A DNA stretch of 64,000 bases, from contig NZ_NWBU01000005.1 of NCBI RefSeq assembly GCF_003050615.1, positions 274,933 through 338,932 of the forward strand. The letters are read 5' to 3'. Under the pieces are notes generated by a model. The model worked only from the letters and a program-made list of their open reading frames with translations, was not told where the DNA came from and ran no database searches. The translations under genes were made by a program, and so were the position numbers. This document shows positions 16,692 to 25,177 of this stretch, piece after piece (positions within the stretch are counted from its first letter, which is position 1; each line of letters begins with the position of its first letter). This DNA comes from Sphingomonas oleivorans (GTDB lineage: Bacteria; Pseudomonadota; Alphaproteobacteria; Sphingomonadales; Sphingomonadaceae).

Positions 16692-18253
16692 GGCGTCATA
16701 TCGGCCGGCATCTCCTGCCGGCACTGCTGCTGATCCCGATCGCATCGCTTCCAGCGGGTTGCGCGCCCACGCCGAGGCCGGAAACAAGCGCGCCCGCCCC
16801 CGCCCTTCCGCCGCTCGCCGATCGGGTCCGGACGCTGCTTGCCGATCCCGCGCTCGAAGGAACGCGCTGGGGCCTCGTCGTCGCCACGCCCGAGGGCGAG
16901 GAGTTGCTCGCCATCGCGCCGGACGAACGCTTCCTGCCTGCATCGAACACCAAGCTGTTCACCACCGCGGCCGCCTTCGCCACGCTTGCCGGCCTGGAAG
17001 CGGCCGATCCCGCCGGCGGCACAGCCGTCCGTCTGGAACGGCGGCCCGGGCGCCGCACGCCTGACATCGCGCTTGTCGGAAGCGGCGATGGGACATTGGC
17101 CGATCGGCCGGATTGCATCATCGACTGCCTGTCCATGCTCGCCGATGCCGTCCTGCGGAGCGGCGTGAAGGCCGTGCATGACGTGATCGGGGACGATCGC
17201 CTCTATCCCGACGAACGGTGGGGCCCCGGCTGGAGCTGGAACAATCTCCAGACGCGATCCGGCACCGCCGTCTCGGCGCTCACCATCAACGACAATGTCG
17301 TCGCCCTTCGCGTCCTGCCGGCCCGCGCGGCGGGCGAACCGCCCGAAACGCGCTGGGATCAGGGCGACGAAGATTATTTCACGCTCCGCAACGATGCGGC
17401 CACGATCGCGCAGGGCGAGATCGATCTCCGGACCGAGCGCCTGCCGGGCAGCCGGATCCTGCGCCTCTATGGCTCGATCCCGCTCGGCGCGGAGCCGGAG
17501 ACGATCATGCTCGGCGTCGAGGATCCCGCCCAATTCGCCGCGATGCGCTTCCGCCGGCTGCTGGAGGCACGGGGCATCCGCGTGACGGGGGCGACAACGG
17601 CCCGCCACCGGATGCTCGCGCTGGCCGACGACCCGAAGTCCCGCATCGCCGCACCACCGCCCTTTCCGGCACCGCTTCCGGCGCCCCTCCCGGAGCCGGC
17701 CGGACCTGCGCTGGCACGACTGGAAATGCCGCCGCTTGCCGAGGATCTGCGGCTGATCAACAAAGTCAGCCAGAATCTTCATGCCGAGCTGATGCTGCGG
17801 CGGCTGGCGCGCACTCGGGGCGGCAGCGGATCGACCGAGGAGGGTCTGGCAGTCGTGCGGGCGATGCTGGCGACGGCGGATATCCCCGGCAGCGCCTTCG
17901 ATTTCTCCGACGAGTCGGGCATGTCCACCTATAATCGCGTGACGCCGCGCATGGTGGCGCGCTTCCTGCGGTGGACGATGGGTCAGCCCTGGGGCGCGGC
18001 CTGGCGCGCGACCTTTCCGGTCGGCGGCGTGGACGGCACGCTGACAAGGCGCTTCGCCGGCACGCCGCTCGCGGGCCGCCTGTTCGCCAAGACGGGCACG
18101 CTCAACGGCACCAACGCGCTGTCCGGCTTCCTCACCGCGGCGAGCGGCCGCACGCTCATCTTCTCAATCTATGCGAACGACATTCCCTCGAAGGCGGAGT
18201 CCGCCACCGCCGCGATGGACGCCGCGCTGCAGCTGATCGCCGATCAGAATTAA
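16688..18253 (+). CDS. dacB: D-alanyl-D-alanine carboxypeptidase/endopeptidase (PBP4, S13 family)
   Basis: Periplasmic penicillin-binding enzyme that trims D-Ala and cuts D-Ala-meso-DAP crosslinks in peptidoglycan. All three catalytic motifs are seen: SNTK (S-x-x-K), SQN in KVSQNLHAE (S-x-N) and KTG in FAKTGTLNG. Further family features are DDRLYPDERWGPGWSW and the late DESGMSTYN. The 521-residue length matches the family, which carries an inserted domain. The N-terminus is a signal peptide ending LPAGC; a lipoprotein site is possible but has Pro at -3, which is unusual. The ATGA overlap with the DAACS gene indicates co-expression. A strong terminator follows immediately. Confidence 0.93.
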   Translation: MRRHIGRHLLPALLLIPIASLPAGCAPTPRPETSAPAPALPPLADRVRTLLADPALEGTRWGLVVATPEGEELLAIAPDERFLPASNTKLFTTAAAFATLAGLEAADPAGGTAVRLERRPGRRTPDIALVGSGDGTLADRPDCIIDCLSMLADAVLRSGVKAVHDVIGDDRLYPDERWGPGWSWNNLQTRSGTAVSALTINDNVVALRVLPARAAGEPPETRWDQGDEDYFTLRNDAATIAQGEIDLRTERLPGSRILRLYGSIPLGAEPETIMLGVEDPAQFAAMRFRRLLEARGIRVTGATTARHRMLALADDPKSRIAAPPPFPAPLPAPLPEPAGPALARLEMPPLAEDLRLINKVSQNLHAELMLRRLARTRGGSGSTEEGLAVVRAMLATADIPGSAFDFSDESGMSTYNRVTPRMVARFLRWTMGQPWGAAWRATFPVGGVDGTLTRRFAGTPLAGRLFAKTGTLNGTNALSGFLTAASGRTLIFSIYANDIPSKAESATAAMDAALQLIADQN

Positions 18254-18287
18254 AGCATCTCCCGATCCTGCACGATCGGGAGATGCT
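18254..18287. terminator. Bidirectional terminator between dacB and glpQ
   Basis: Perfect 14-bp stem AGCATCTCCCGATC (18254-18267) and GATCGGGAGATGCT (18274-18287), 6-nt loop. It lies between convergent genes, where a two-way terminator is expected. Confidence 0.85.
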
Positions 18288-18297
18288 CCAATCCAGT

Positions 18298-19416
18298 CTA
18301 CATGCCGTCGATGGCAGCCCTGCCCAGCGCGGGATCGTCGGTGAAGATGCCGTCTATCCCGGTCGCGAGATAGCGCTGCATCTCCGCGATCGAGCCCGCC
18401 GCGTTGCGCGCGCCCTCGCCCGCGGCATCGCGGAAGTCGGCCGCGATGAAATGGTTTTCCGGCCGGAAGGTCCAGATATGGACCTGCAGCCCGGCGGCAT
18501 GCGCATCGGCAACTAGGGTGCGCGGCTGGCCCAGCCGGCCGTCGGGGCCGAGCGGGATCACGCTGCGGACGGGCGGCGCCACGACATCGGCATAGCGCGC
18601 CATCTCGCGCAGGCCCGCCGGCGTCACCATCTCGCCGAAGGTCAGCGATCCGCCCGCCGCCGCGACATCGGCCGGCCTGATCGGCCCCTCGGCCACCAGC
18701 TGCGCCAGCCGGATATTGGCGGGCCGGCCGAGCTTGCGGCGGAGATAGCGCAGGTTCGCCACCTCGAACGACTGGACCTCGACCGGATTGCGCCGCGTAT
18801 AATCATGCGCCGCCAGCGTCGCGAGGAACCTGTCCTCGAGCGGCAGGCCGATCCCCGCGAAATAGGTGGAATGTTTGAGCTCGGGCACGATGCCGATCGT
18901 CCGTCCACGCGCGGCGGCTTCCGCGGCGACGAAGTCGATGACCTCCTCGAAGGACAATAGCTGGAACTGCCCGTCATAGCCGCGGCTTTCCGAACGCACC
19001 TGCCCCAGCCGCTCGACCGCGCGCAGCGTCTTGAGCTCGGCAAGCGTGAAATCCTCGACGAACCAGCCGGTCTCCACCTTGCCGTCCACCGTCTTGCTCG
19101 TCCGCCGCCCTGCAAATTCGGGACGGCGGGCCACGTCGGTCGTCTCGACGATATTATTTTCGTGCCGGACGACCAGCACTCCGTCCTTGGTCACGACAAG
19201 GTCGGGCTCGATATGGTCGGCGCCGTCCGCAATCCCCTTGGCATAGGCGGCGAGCGTATGTTCGGGCCGCAATGCAGAGGCGCCGCGATGGGCGATGACG
19301 ATCGGGCGCGGACGCGGCGCGGCCGGTGCCGCCGGTCCGCGCCCTTCCACTCCGGCCGCGATCATCATCCCCGCCATCCCCTGAAGGGCGAGGCGGCGCG
19401 AGAAGGACGGCGCCAT
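18298..19416 (-). CDS. glpQ: Glycerophosphodiester phosphodiesterase
   Basis: Hydrolyses glycerophosphodiesters to glycerol-3-phosphate and an alcohol. The TIM-barrel GDPD signature is seen: IAHRGAS...RPEHTLAAY, then DHIEPDLVVTKDGVLVVRHE with the catalytic acidic and histidine residues. The 372-residue length fits periplasmic GlpQ. The N-terminus (FSRRLALQGMAG) looks like a twin-arginine signal, suggesting folded export, consistent with a metal-requiring enzyme. The gene is 4 bp downstream of a TonB-dependent receptor, so the pair may take up and degrade a phosphodiester or other phosphorus source. Confidence 0.94.
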   Translation of the reverse strand: MAPSFSRRLALQGMAGMMIAAGVEGRGPAAPAAPRPRPIVIAHRGASALRPEHTLAAYAKGIADGADHIEPDLVVTKDGVLVVRHENNIVETTDVARRPEFAGRRTSKTVDGKVETGWFVEDFTLAELKTLRAVERLGQVRSESRGYDGQFQLLSFEEVIDFVAAEAAARGRTIGIVPELKHSTYFAGIGLPLEDRFLATLAAHDYTRRNPVEVQSFEVANLRYLRRKLGRPANIRLAQLVAEGPIRPADVAAAGGSLTFGEMVTPAGLREMARYADVVAPPVRSVIPLGPDGRLGQPRTLVADAHAAGLQVHIWTFRPENHFIAADFRDAAGEGARNAAGSIAEMQRYLATGIDGIFTDDPALGRAAIDGM

Positions 19417-19420
19417 CGCC

Positions 19421-21808
19421 TCAGAAGCCCAGCGACAGCGTTGCGAACCACTGGCGCGGCGGGATCGGGAAAGTGTTGTAGGTGTTCGATGCCGAGCCCA
19501 CGCCGACCGTCGAGGTCCCGCGCTCCTGCGTCACATTGGTCACGTTCACGCTAATCTCCGCCTTCTTGATCGGCAGGCTTTGCGCCAGCGGAATAGTATA
19601 GCCCGCGCGCAGGCTCATCAGGAAATAATGCGGCACCGACTGGTCGTTGGTATAGGTGGCATAGCGTTTGCCGACATAGTCGCCGATCGCCTGCACATCC
19701 AGGCCGCCGATCGTCAGCGTCGCCACCGTCTTGTTGAGCCATTCGGGGCTGCCGGGAACCTTCTTGCCCGCCGTCCCGACAGTCGTCGTCCCGGTCTGAT
19801 AATCATCCTGATAGACGGAGCGATTGTAGGAAAGCGCGTTGTAGAGCGAGAAAGTGCGGCCGAAGCGCAGCGTGATCGCCGCATCGACACCGTCCGTCTT
19901 CACATTGCCGACATTCTGGATGATCTGGGCCCCGCCAGCGATCGAGCCGCCCGGAACGGCATTCACGCCGAGCAGCCGGTCCTTGAAGTCGACATGATAA
20001 TAGTTGATCTGGCCTTCGATCGCGGTCAGCGGGCCGGCATCGACGCTGCGGCGCGTGCGCAGGCCCACCTCATAGGTCCAGGCCGTTTCCGGCTCCACGC
20101 TGCGCTTGAACAGATCGAACGTCGCCTGGCTGCCGAGGCTCCAGGGCGAGATGCCGCCCGCGCCATAGGTCATGAACTGGCGCATGTTGCGCTGGACGTT
20201 GACGAAGATCTGCTCCTCGGGCGTCACGTCCCACAGCGCGCCCAATTGCGGCAGGAACCATTTCTTGGTGTTGATGCGGCCTTCCGGAAGACCGATCGAG
20301 CCCGGCAGCGAGCCGACGATCGGCTGCACGGGAACCGTGCCGCTGCCATATTGCAGGCTCGACTTGAAGCCCGCCTGCAGCGCCAGGGTCGGGATCACGC
20401 GCCACTGGTCCTGCAGGTGGAACTGATAGACGTCGTTGCGGATCTCGCTGCCATATTGGGTAAAGAGCGGGTTTTTCGGCCGCTGATAGGGCGTGCTGGG
20501 ATTGTTGACGTCGAGCGCGTACCAGCGCCGATAGGCGGACGAGCTGTTATTCTCGTACCAGCCGCCAAGCTCGATCTGATGATCGCCAAGCTCGATGTCG
20601 AGCGCGGTGATGAAGCCCGCGCGATCGATGCGATATTCGGTCGTGCGCGTGGCATAGCCCGAATTGCCCGTGCGCTCCTTCAGATTCTGGCCGGGGAAAT
20701 AAAGCGCGAAGAGCTGCGGCAGGCTCGCCACGGTGATCGGCCCGGCGACGACGCCGGCGCCGTCATTATTGTGATAATAGCCCTGGTTGGACCAGCTGAT
20801 ATTGTCGGCGATATGCCAGTCATATTTGGCGTAGGTCAGATAATCGGTGCGCTGCGCGTCGCTATAATAGTTGCGGTAATTGACGCCCTCGGCGGCAGGC
20901 GTCGCGCCAGTGGCGGAGAGATAGGCGAGCGCGGCCTGGAAATCCGGATAGAGGAAAGGCCGGGTATAGGGCTGATAGGCCTGGGTCGGGCTGCGGACCG
21001 TGCTGTCCTCGTTCGGCTCGGTCTTGTCCGAATAGGCGAAATAGAGGGTGAGCTTGCCGCTGCTGTCGTCATGGACGAACTTGGCATTGGCCTGATAGCC
21101 GCCCTGCCGCCCACGAAAGTCCCAGGCATAGGCGCGCTGGCGCACGCCCGAGACATAGAGGGCGTTGCCGTTGCCGAAAGTGCCGCTGTCGATCCGCGCA
21201 TAGGTGCGCGACGTGCTGTGGCTGCCCACCGTCTGGCTCAGGAGCAGGCCCGCATCGCTCAGCGGATCGCTCGTGAACGTCTCGATCGCGCCGCCGAGAT
21301 TGCTCGTCGAAGCGGTGGCGAGATCGGCCGCGCCGGTCGACAGGAGGACGTTGCCGACATTTTCGGAGATCACCGCGCGCTGCGGCGACAGGCCGTTATA
21401 ATTGCCATAATTCTGATCGCCCAGCGGAACGCCGTCCAGCGTGTAGCCGAGCTGCTGCGCATTGAAGCCATGGATGAAGAGCGAGGTGTTCTGCTCATTA
21501 TTGCCCCAGGGATCGGCCGTGTTGAACGTCACGCCGGGCAAGGTCTGGATCGCCTTGAGCGGATTGATGCCGGGCAGGATCTTCTGGATTTCGGTGCCCG
21601 CGAGCTGCGTCACCGAACGGGTCGTCCGGCCGGTCACGACGATGGCGTCACCCTCGCCCGCCGACGAGCCGGATTCGGCCTCGCCCGCCGAAGACGCTTC
21701 CGCTTCGGCTGCGGGCGCCGCCGCCTGCGCGGCGGGCGCCGCGGTCAGGCCGATCGCTGCCACGCCGGCGAGCAGAAACATGAACTTTCCATCGAAACAG
21801 GAACGCAT
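19421..21808 (-). CDS. TonB-dependent outer-membrane receptor
   Basis: A 795-residue receptor. A signal peptide (about 1-28, ending AAQAAA) is followed by an Ala/Glu/Ser-rich stretch and the TonB-box-like AIVVTGR. The plug domain includes LKAIQTLPGVTFN, SLFIHGFNAQQLGYTLDGVPLG and NLGGAIE. A 22-strand barrel follows, with the terminal aromatic motif WFATLSLGF ending in Phe. Start: ATG 21808; a TTG four codons upstream is possible but less likely. Adjacent glpQ suggests a phosphodiester-related ligand, but receptors in sphingomonads are numerous and the ligand cannot be read from sequence. Confidence 0.93.
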   Translation of the reverse strand: MRSCFDGKFMFLLAGVAAIGLTAAPAAQAAAPAAEAEASSAGEAESGSSAGEGDAIVVTGRTTRSVTQLAGTEIQKILPGINPLKAIQTLPGVTFNTADPWGNNEQNTSLFIHGFNAQQLGYTLDGVPLGDQNYGNYNGLSPQRAVISENVGNVLLSTGAADLATASTSNLGGAIETFTSDPLSDAGLLLSQTVGSHSTSRTYARIDSGTFGNGNALYVSGVRQRAYAWDFRGRQGGYQANAKFVHDDSSGKLTLYFAYSDKTEPNEDSTVRSPTQAYQPYTRPFLYPDFQAALAYLSATGATPAAEGVNYRNYYSDAQRTDYLTYAKYDWHIADNISWSNQGYYHNNDGAGVVAGPITVASLPQLFALYFPGQNLKERTGNSGYATRTTEYRIDRAGFITALDIELGDHQIELGGWYENNSSSAYRRWYALDVNNPSTPYQRPKNPLFTQYGSEIRNDVYQFHLQDQWRVIPTLALQAGFKSSLQYGSGTVPVQPIVGSLPGSIGLPEGRINTKKWFLPQLGALWDVTPEEQIFVNVQRNMRQFMTYGAGGISPWSLGSQATFDLFKRSVEPETAWTYEVGLRTRRSVDAGPLTAIEGQINYYHVDFKDRLLGVNAVPGGSIAGGAQIIQNVGNVKTDGVDAAITLRFGRTFSLYNALSYNRSVYQDDYQTGTTTVGTAGKKVPGSPEWLNKTVATLTIGGLDVQAIGDYVGKRYATYTNDQSVPHYFLMSLRAGYTIPLAQSLPIKKAEISVNVTNVTQERGTSTVGVGSASNTYNTFPIPPRQWFATLSLGF

Positions 21809-22503
21809 CGAAACCCCCAAAGCCGAATGTCATGCGCCACTTGGGCGCCGCTGGCCGGCGGCTAGGGTGGTTTCGAGACAGAAAGGCTACGGCTCTACGT
21901 AAGTTTCGTTACGTATCTTCAATGGCCTGCTCAGTGATGCGCAACGGTCACAGCCGACCGGCAGGTCATAGCGGATCGTGTCGCCCCGATATGTTGAGGA
22001 CAATGAGATAGCGGCCGTCGGCGCCGGAGCGGGTAGCTGCCCGGCGATTCGTGCCGCCGGACATGCTGATTCAGAATATGATGCGGCCGATCCCGCTCGG
22101 CATGGGACCGTCGATCGGCCGCCTGACGGCATTCATTCTCCCGGAAACGATTGCGCCTTCCTCCCTCCCGGTCAAGTCGAAGGCATCGAAACGCTGTTGG
22201 CGTCGAGTGAAGGCGCGCTACTCGCCAGGCGCCGAACAAGCGGGAAAACTGCCCGCTCCCCTCGTCCGGTCCGCGATCGGAGCGATAGGCCGCGCCAGAT
22301 GCGGGCCAGTCCGCGCCCATGCACTGACACATGTGGCGAAAAACCGCCCAATTGTCTCTATCATGACCGAAGGTGGATCTCGGGGGAGAGCCAGCCGTAA
22401 GAATCCGGACCGGTTCGGGCCGGCATCGTCGATGATATAATGACGCTAAGTTCAGGAAAGGAAACATTCCCGAGGCGCCGGATCATCTACCGGAGCTGAA
22501 ACG
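21809..22503. other. Long intergenic region between TonB receptor and small hypothetical gene
   Basis: About 695 bp upstream of both divergent genes. Apart from one small palindrome at 21896-21915 I see no clear element. Open frames here (for example 21931-22467 minus) have Arg/His-rich, non-protein-like composition and are rejected. Confidence 0.5.
21896..21915. promoter_or_regulatory. Candidate operator upstream of TonB receptor
   Basis: Perfect inverted repeat TACGTAA-GTTTCG-TTACGTA, 88 bp upstream of the receptor ATG on the minus strand. The size and symmetry fit a dimeric regulator site; a hairpin in the leader is the alternative. Confidence 0.4.
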
Positions 22504-22812
22504 ATGGACGAGATCAACACTATCGCCCGCGCTTATATGGATGGACGGCTGGGCGCGCTGCATGCGGCAGCCGCGCTCCGATATTTCAGCGCCACCGAGG
22601 ACTGGCCGGACGATCTCATCAAGGCGCTGGTGAACATCCACATGGTTGCCGGCGAGGCGGACGATCAAAGCCTTCTCGTCGAGGATGCGGAGCCGCAGCA
22701 GCCCGCCCCCGACGAGAATATACGGATCGCCCATAGCCAGACGGAGGAATGGGCACGCCCCGTAATGGCCGAGGCATGCCAGATCATTCTCGAAGGCGGC
22801 GAGACCGACTGA
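22504..22812 (+). CDS. Small acidic hypothetical protein
   Basis: A 102-residue protein that I do not recognise. It is acidic (many Asp/Glu, e.g. LLVEDAEPQQPAPDEN) with predicted helices at both ends (NTIARAYMDGRLGALHAAAALRY and RPVMAEACQIILE, quoted in parts) and no signal peptide, cysteines or TM segment. GGAGCTGAAACG precedes the ATG, and codon use is similar to neighbours, supporting a real gene. It stands alone between the TonB receptor region and a porin gene. No function can be assigned. Confidence 0.55.
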   Translation: MDEINTIARAYMDGRLGALHAAAALRYFSATEDWPDDLIKALVNIHMVAGEADDQSLLVEDAEPQQPAPDENIRIAHSQTEEWARPVMAEACQIILEGGETD

Positions 22813-22915
22813 CGACATCGGCCAAGCGGAAGGAAAGCCGGCCGCACGCGCGCCCTGCCCATCCCGTCGATCCCCGATCGCCACCCGGCGATGCAGGCGC
22901 CTCCCTCGATCGTCC

Positions 22916-24298
22916 TCAGAAAGTGAATGTCAGGTCGAGATAGGCGTAGCGCGTATCGTCCCCGTCCGGCGCGTTCGGCGCATCCTTCAGGAAACGCCCC
23001 TTCGCCAGATAGGCGATGCCGCCGTCGAGGCGGGCGAGCTTCGGGATCAGCCAGTAACGCGCCCGCGCTTCGATCTGGTGGCCGGCGAACTTGCCGGACG
23101 TCCCGCGCCGATCCCGCACGCCGGTGCCCGAGAAGCTGTCGGTGGCATCTTCCAGCCAGAGCGGCCGATAGGCGACGAAGCCGTCCCAGCTTTTGTCCGG
23201 CACCATTTCGAGACGCACCGCGGGCGCGCTGAAGTTCGCGCGGGCGATCGCGCCATAGAGGCTGGTCGGGCCATATTCGGAGCGCCGGGCGCCGAACAGC
23301 GTGTCGAAGCGATTATAGCTGGCGGAGTTCGGGCCATCGCCGCTCGCCCGGTCATATTGCAGCACCAGGCGCGGCGACCAGCCACCCGCGAAGCTGCGCC
23401 CTATCTCTACATGGATGAAATAGGCCGAGACGTCGAGGTCGGTCCGGTCGGCCGCGCCGGTCGTCGCGCGCGCCTGGCCGGTCTGATAGATGCCCTCGAA
23501 ATCATAATCGAAGCGATCCGGCCTGGGCGCGCGCGCAAAGCGGATACCGGGCGTGAACAGCCGCCGGTTGCGGGTCGGATAGGAGGGCGCATCCCTCTCG
23601 TGCAGGCCATAGCCATAAAGTTCGACCGTGCCGCCGAACATGCCCGCCTTGGTGAAGGACGCGCCATAAAATTGGAGGTCGCTGCTCTCCCGATCCCATT
23701 CGACCTGATTGTGGCGGATTTCCTCGGCTTCGGTCGGGAGCCGGTTGTGCGGCATCGTCCAGAACAGGCGGAGCTCATCCTTCGCGGCATCCTGCCAGTC
23801 GAAGCGGATGCCGGTGAAGGCGTTGATCGTGTTGCGGAACTGGTTGCGCGCGACGAGACGGCGCGACCCGATATCCTGCGTGAAGCGTCCGACCATGATC
23901 GCACTGCTGCTGCCGTCGCCAAGGCGATCGTCGAGATCGAAGCCCAGATAGGCCTGCCCCAGCTCGAGCGCATTCACCTCCGTCGTGCCGGCGGAGGAAT
24001 TCTTCTTCTGCAAATAGCCCCTGCTGTCGAAAAGCTCGGCGCCGATCCGCACCGGGCCGCCATCATATTCGGCGAACAGCGTGGTGCGGAACGAAAGCAG
24101 GAAATCGTCCCCGGCGACGGCCGGGCGAAACTGCCCGTCGATCGCCTCCAGCCGCGTGCGGAAACTGCCGCTGACCTTCCAATTTTCCGGCGCGCCGAGC
24201 GTCTGGTGCAAGGGATTGGCCGCCCTGTCGGCGGCATGCGCCGAAACGCTCATGATCAAGGCCGAAGTCGCCGCCAGCGCGCGCGCGAATGCTTTCAC
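22916..24298 (-). CDS. Alginate-export (AlgE-like) family outer-membrane porin
   Basis: A 460-residue outer-membrane beta-barrel. The signal peptide ends at SAHAAD (about residue 23). The mature protein alternates short amphipathic strands and turns and ends YLDLTFTF with a terminal Phe, a barrel-assembly signal. The family features SGSFRTRLEAIDGQF, GRFTQDIGSRRLVARNQFRNTINAFTG (cited in two pieces: VGRFTQDIGSRR and RNTINAFTG) and WLEDATDSFSGTGVRD match alginate-export-family porins of sphingomonads. No alginate genes are nearby, so the solute is unknown; similar proteins pass assorted anionic or sugar compounds. Confidence 0.87.
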   Translation of the reverse strand: MKAFARALAATSALIMSVSAHAADRAANPLHQTLGAPENWKVSGSFRTRLEAIDGQFRPAVAGDDFLLSFRTTLFAEYDGGPVRIGAELFDSRGYLQKKNSSAGTTEVNALELGQAYLGFDLDDRLGDGSSSAIMVGRFTQDIGSRRLVARNQFRNTINAFTGIRFDWQDAAKDELRLFWTMPHNRLPTEAEEIRHNQVEWDRESSDLQFYGASFTKAGMFGGTVELYGYGLHERDAPSYPTRNRRLFTPGIRFARAPRPDRFDYDFEGIYQTGQARATTGAADRTDLDVSAYFIHVEIGRSFAGGWSPRLVLQYDRASGDGPNSASYNRFDTLFGARRSEYGPTSLYGAIARANFSAPAVRLEMVPDKSWDGFVAYRPLWLEDATDSFSGTGVRDRRGTSGKFAGHQIEARARYWLIPKLARLDGGIAYLAKGRFLKDAPNAPDGDDTRYAYLDLTFTF

Positions 24299-24415
24299 CG
24301 AAATGATCCCCCTTCATGCCGGATGCGCGCCGCTACTGGCAGATTTCGAGGACGTTGTATACGGGCGAATACAGCGTCAAGGCATAGTTACCCGGTGCAG
24401 GCGGGAAAGGCTCGG

Positions 24416-25177
24416 TCAGCTCCGCGCGCGCGCCTCGGCGATCGCCTTCTTGAGCGCGTCATGGCCCACCGCTCCGGTCAGGAGTTGGTTGCCGATCACG
24501 AAGGCGGGCGTGCCGCTTAGGCCCAGGCGGGTGGCGAGCGCGATATTCGTCTCTATCTCGCGGCCGATCGCGGGCGAGGCGCCAGCCGCCTTGAGCTTCG
24601 CCGCGTCCAGCCCCGCCGCCGCGCCCGCACGGGCGAGCTTCGCCTCATTGGGCACGCCGCCGGCGAAGATGCGGCGGTGGAAATCGAGATAGCGGCCCTG
24701 CCCCGCCGCCGCGAGCGCGGCGCGCGCCGCCTCCTCGCTCTGCGGACCCAATATCGGCAGCTCGCGCCACACGACGCGGAGCCTGGGATCCTCCGCGAGC
24801 AGCCGGTCCACATCCGCCACGCTCGCGCGGCAATAGCCGCAGCTATAGTCGGTGAACATGACGAGCGTCACGTCCGGCTTCGCGGCCCCCGCCCAGGCGC
24901 CGGGGAAGGGCGTTTCGAGCGCCTGCCGGTCCGCTTCCAGCCGCTTCGACACTTCGCGCGCCTGCAGCCGCTCCATCGCCTCGGGAAGGATCTCGGGATG
25001 GTTCAATATATAGTCGCGGACGATCGCCTCGATCGCGGCACGGTCCGGCTGGCCGGATTGCGCCATCGCCCCGTCCCCGCCGATCGCCAGCGCCGTCGCC
25101 GCACCGCCGAGCAGCAGCCCGGCCATGCCGGCGAGCCACGGCGCGCGGCGGCCGTCCCGCCCTTTTTCCCTGTTCAT
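24416..25177 (-). CDS. DsbA/ScsC-like periplasmic thiol-disulfide oxidoreductase
   Basis: A 253-residue thioredoxin-fold protein. The N-terminus has a signal anchor (about 12-39). Residues about 45-90 (IEAIVRDYILNHPEILPEA) are the helical N-terminal domain found in ScsC-type copper-resistance DsbA proteins. The CGYC active site is at 113-116 and the cis-Pro loop SGTPAFV lies near 222. It introduces or shuffles disulfides in exported proteins. It overlaps the upstream M48 protease gene by 4 bp (ATGA), forming a periplasmic protein-quality operon. Confidence 0.92.
   Translation of the reverse strand: MNREKGRDGRRAPWLAGMAGLLLGGAATALAIGGDGAMAQSGQPDRAAIEAIVRDYILNHPEILPEAMERLQAREVSKRLEADRQALETPFPGAWAGAAKPDVTLVMFTDYSCGYCRASVADVDRLLAEDPRLRVVWRELPILGPQSEEAARAALAAAGQGRYLDFHRRIFAGGVPNEAKLARAGAAAGLDAAKLKAAGASPAIGREIETNIALATRLGLSGTPAFVIGNQLLTGAVGHDALKKAIAEARARS

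Noticed and set aside
19580-21865. Plus-strand open frame opposite the TonB receptor
   Set aside because: Antisense artefact; the receptor has signal, plug and barrel features on the minus strand.
21931-22467. Possible minus-strand gene in the 21.8-22.5 kb gap
   Set aside because: Odd composition (many Arg, His, Ser), no ribosome site or family motif.
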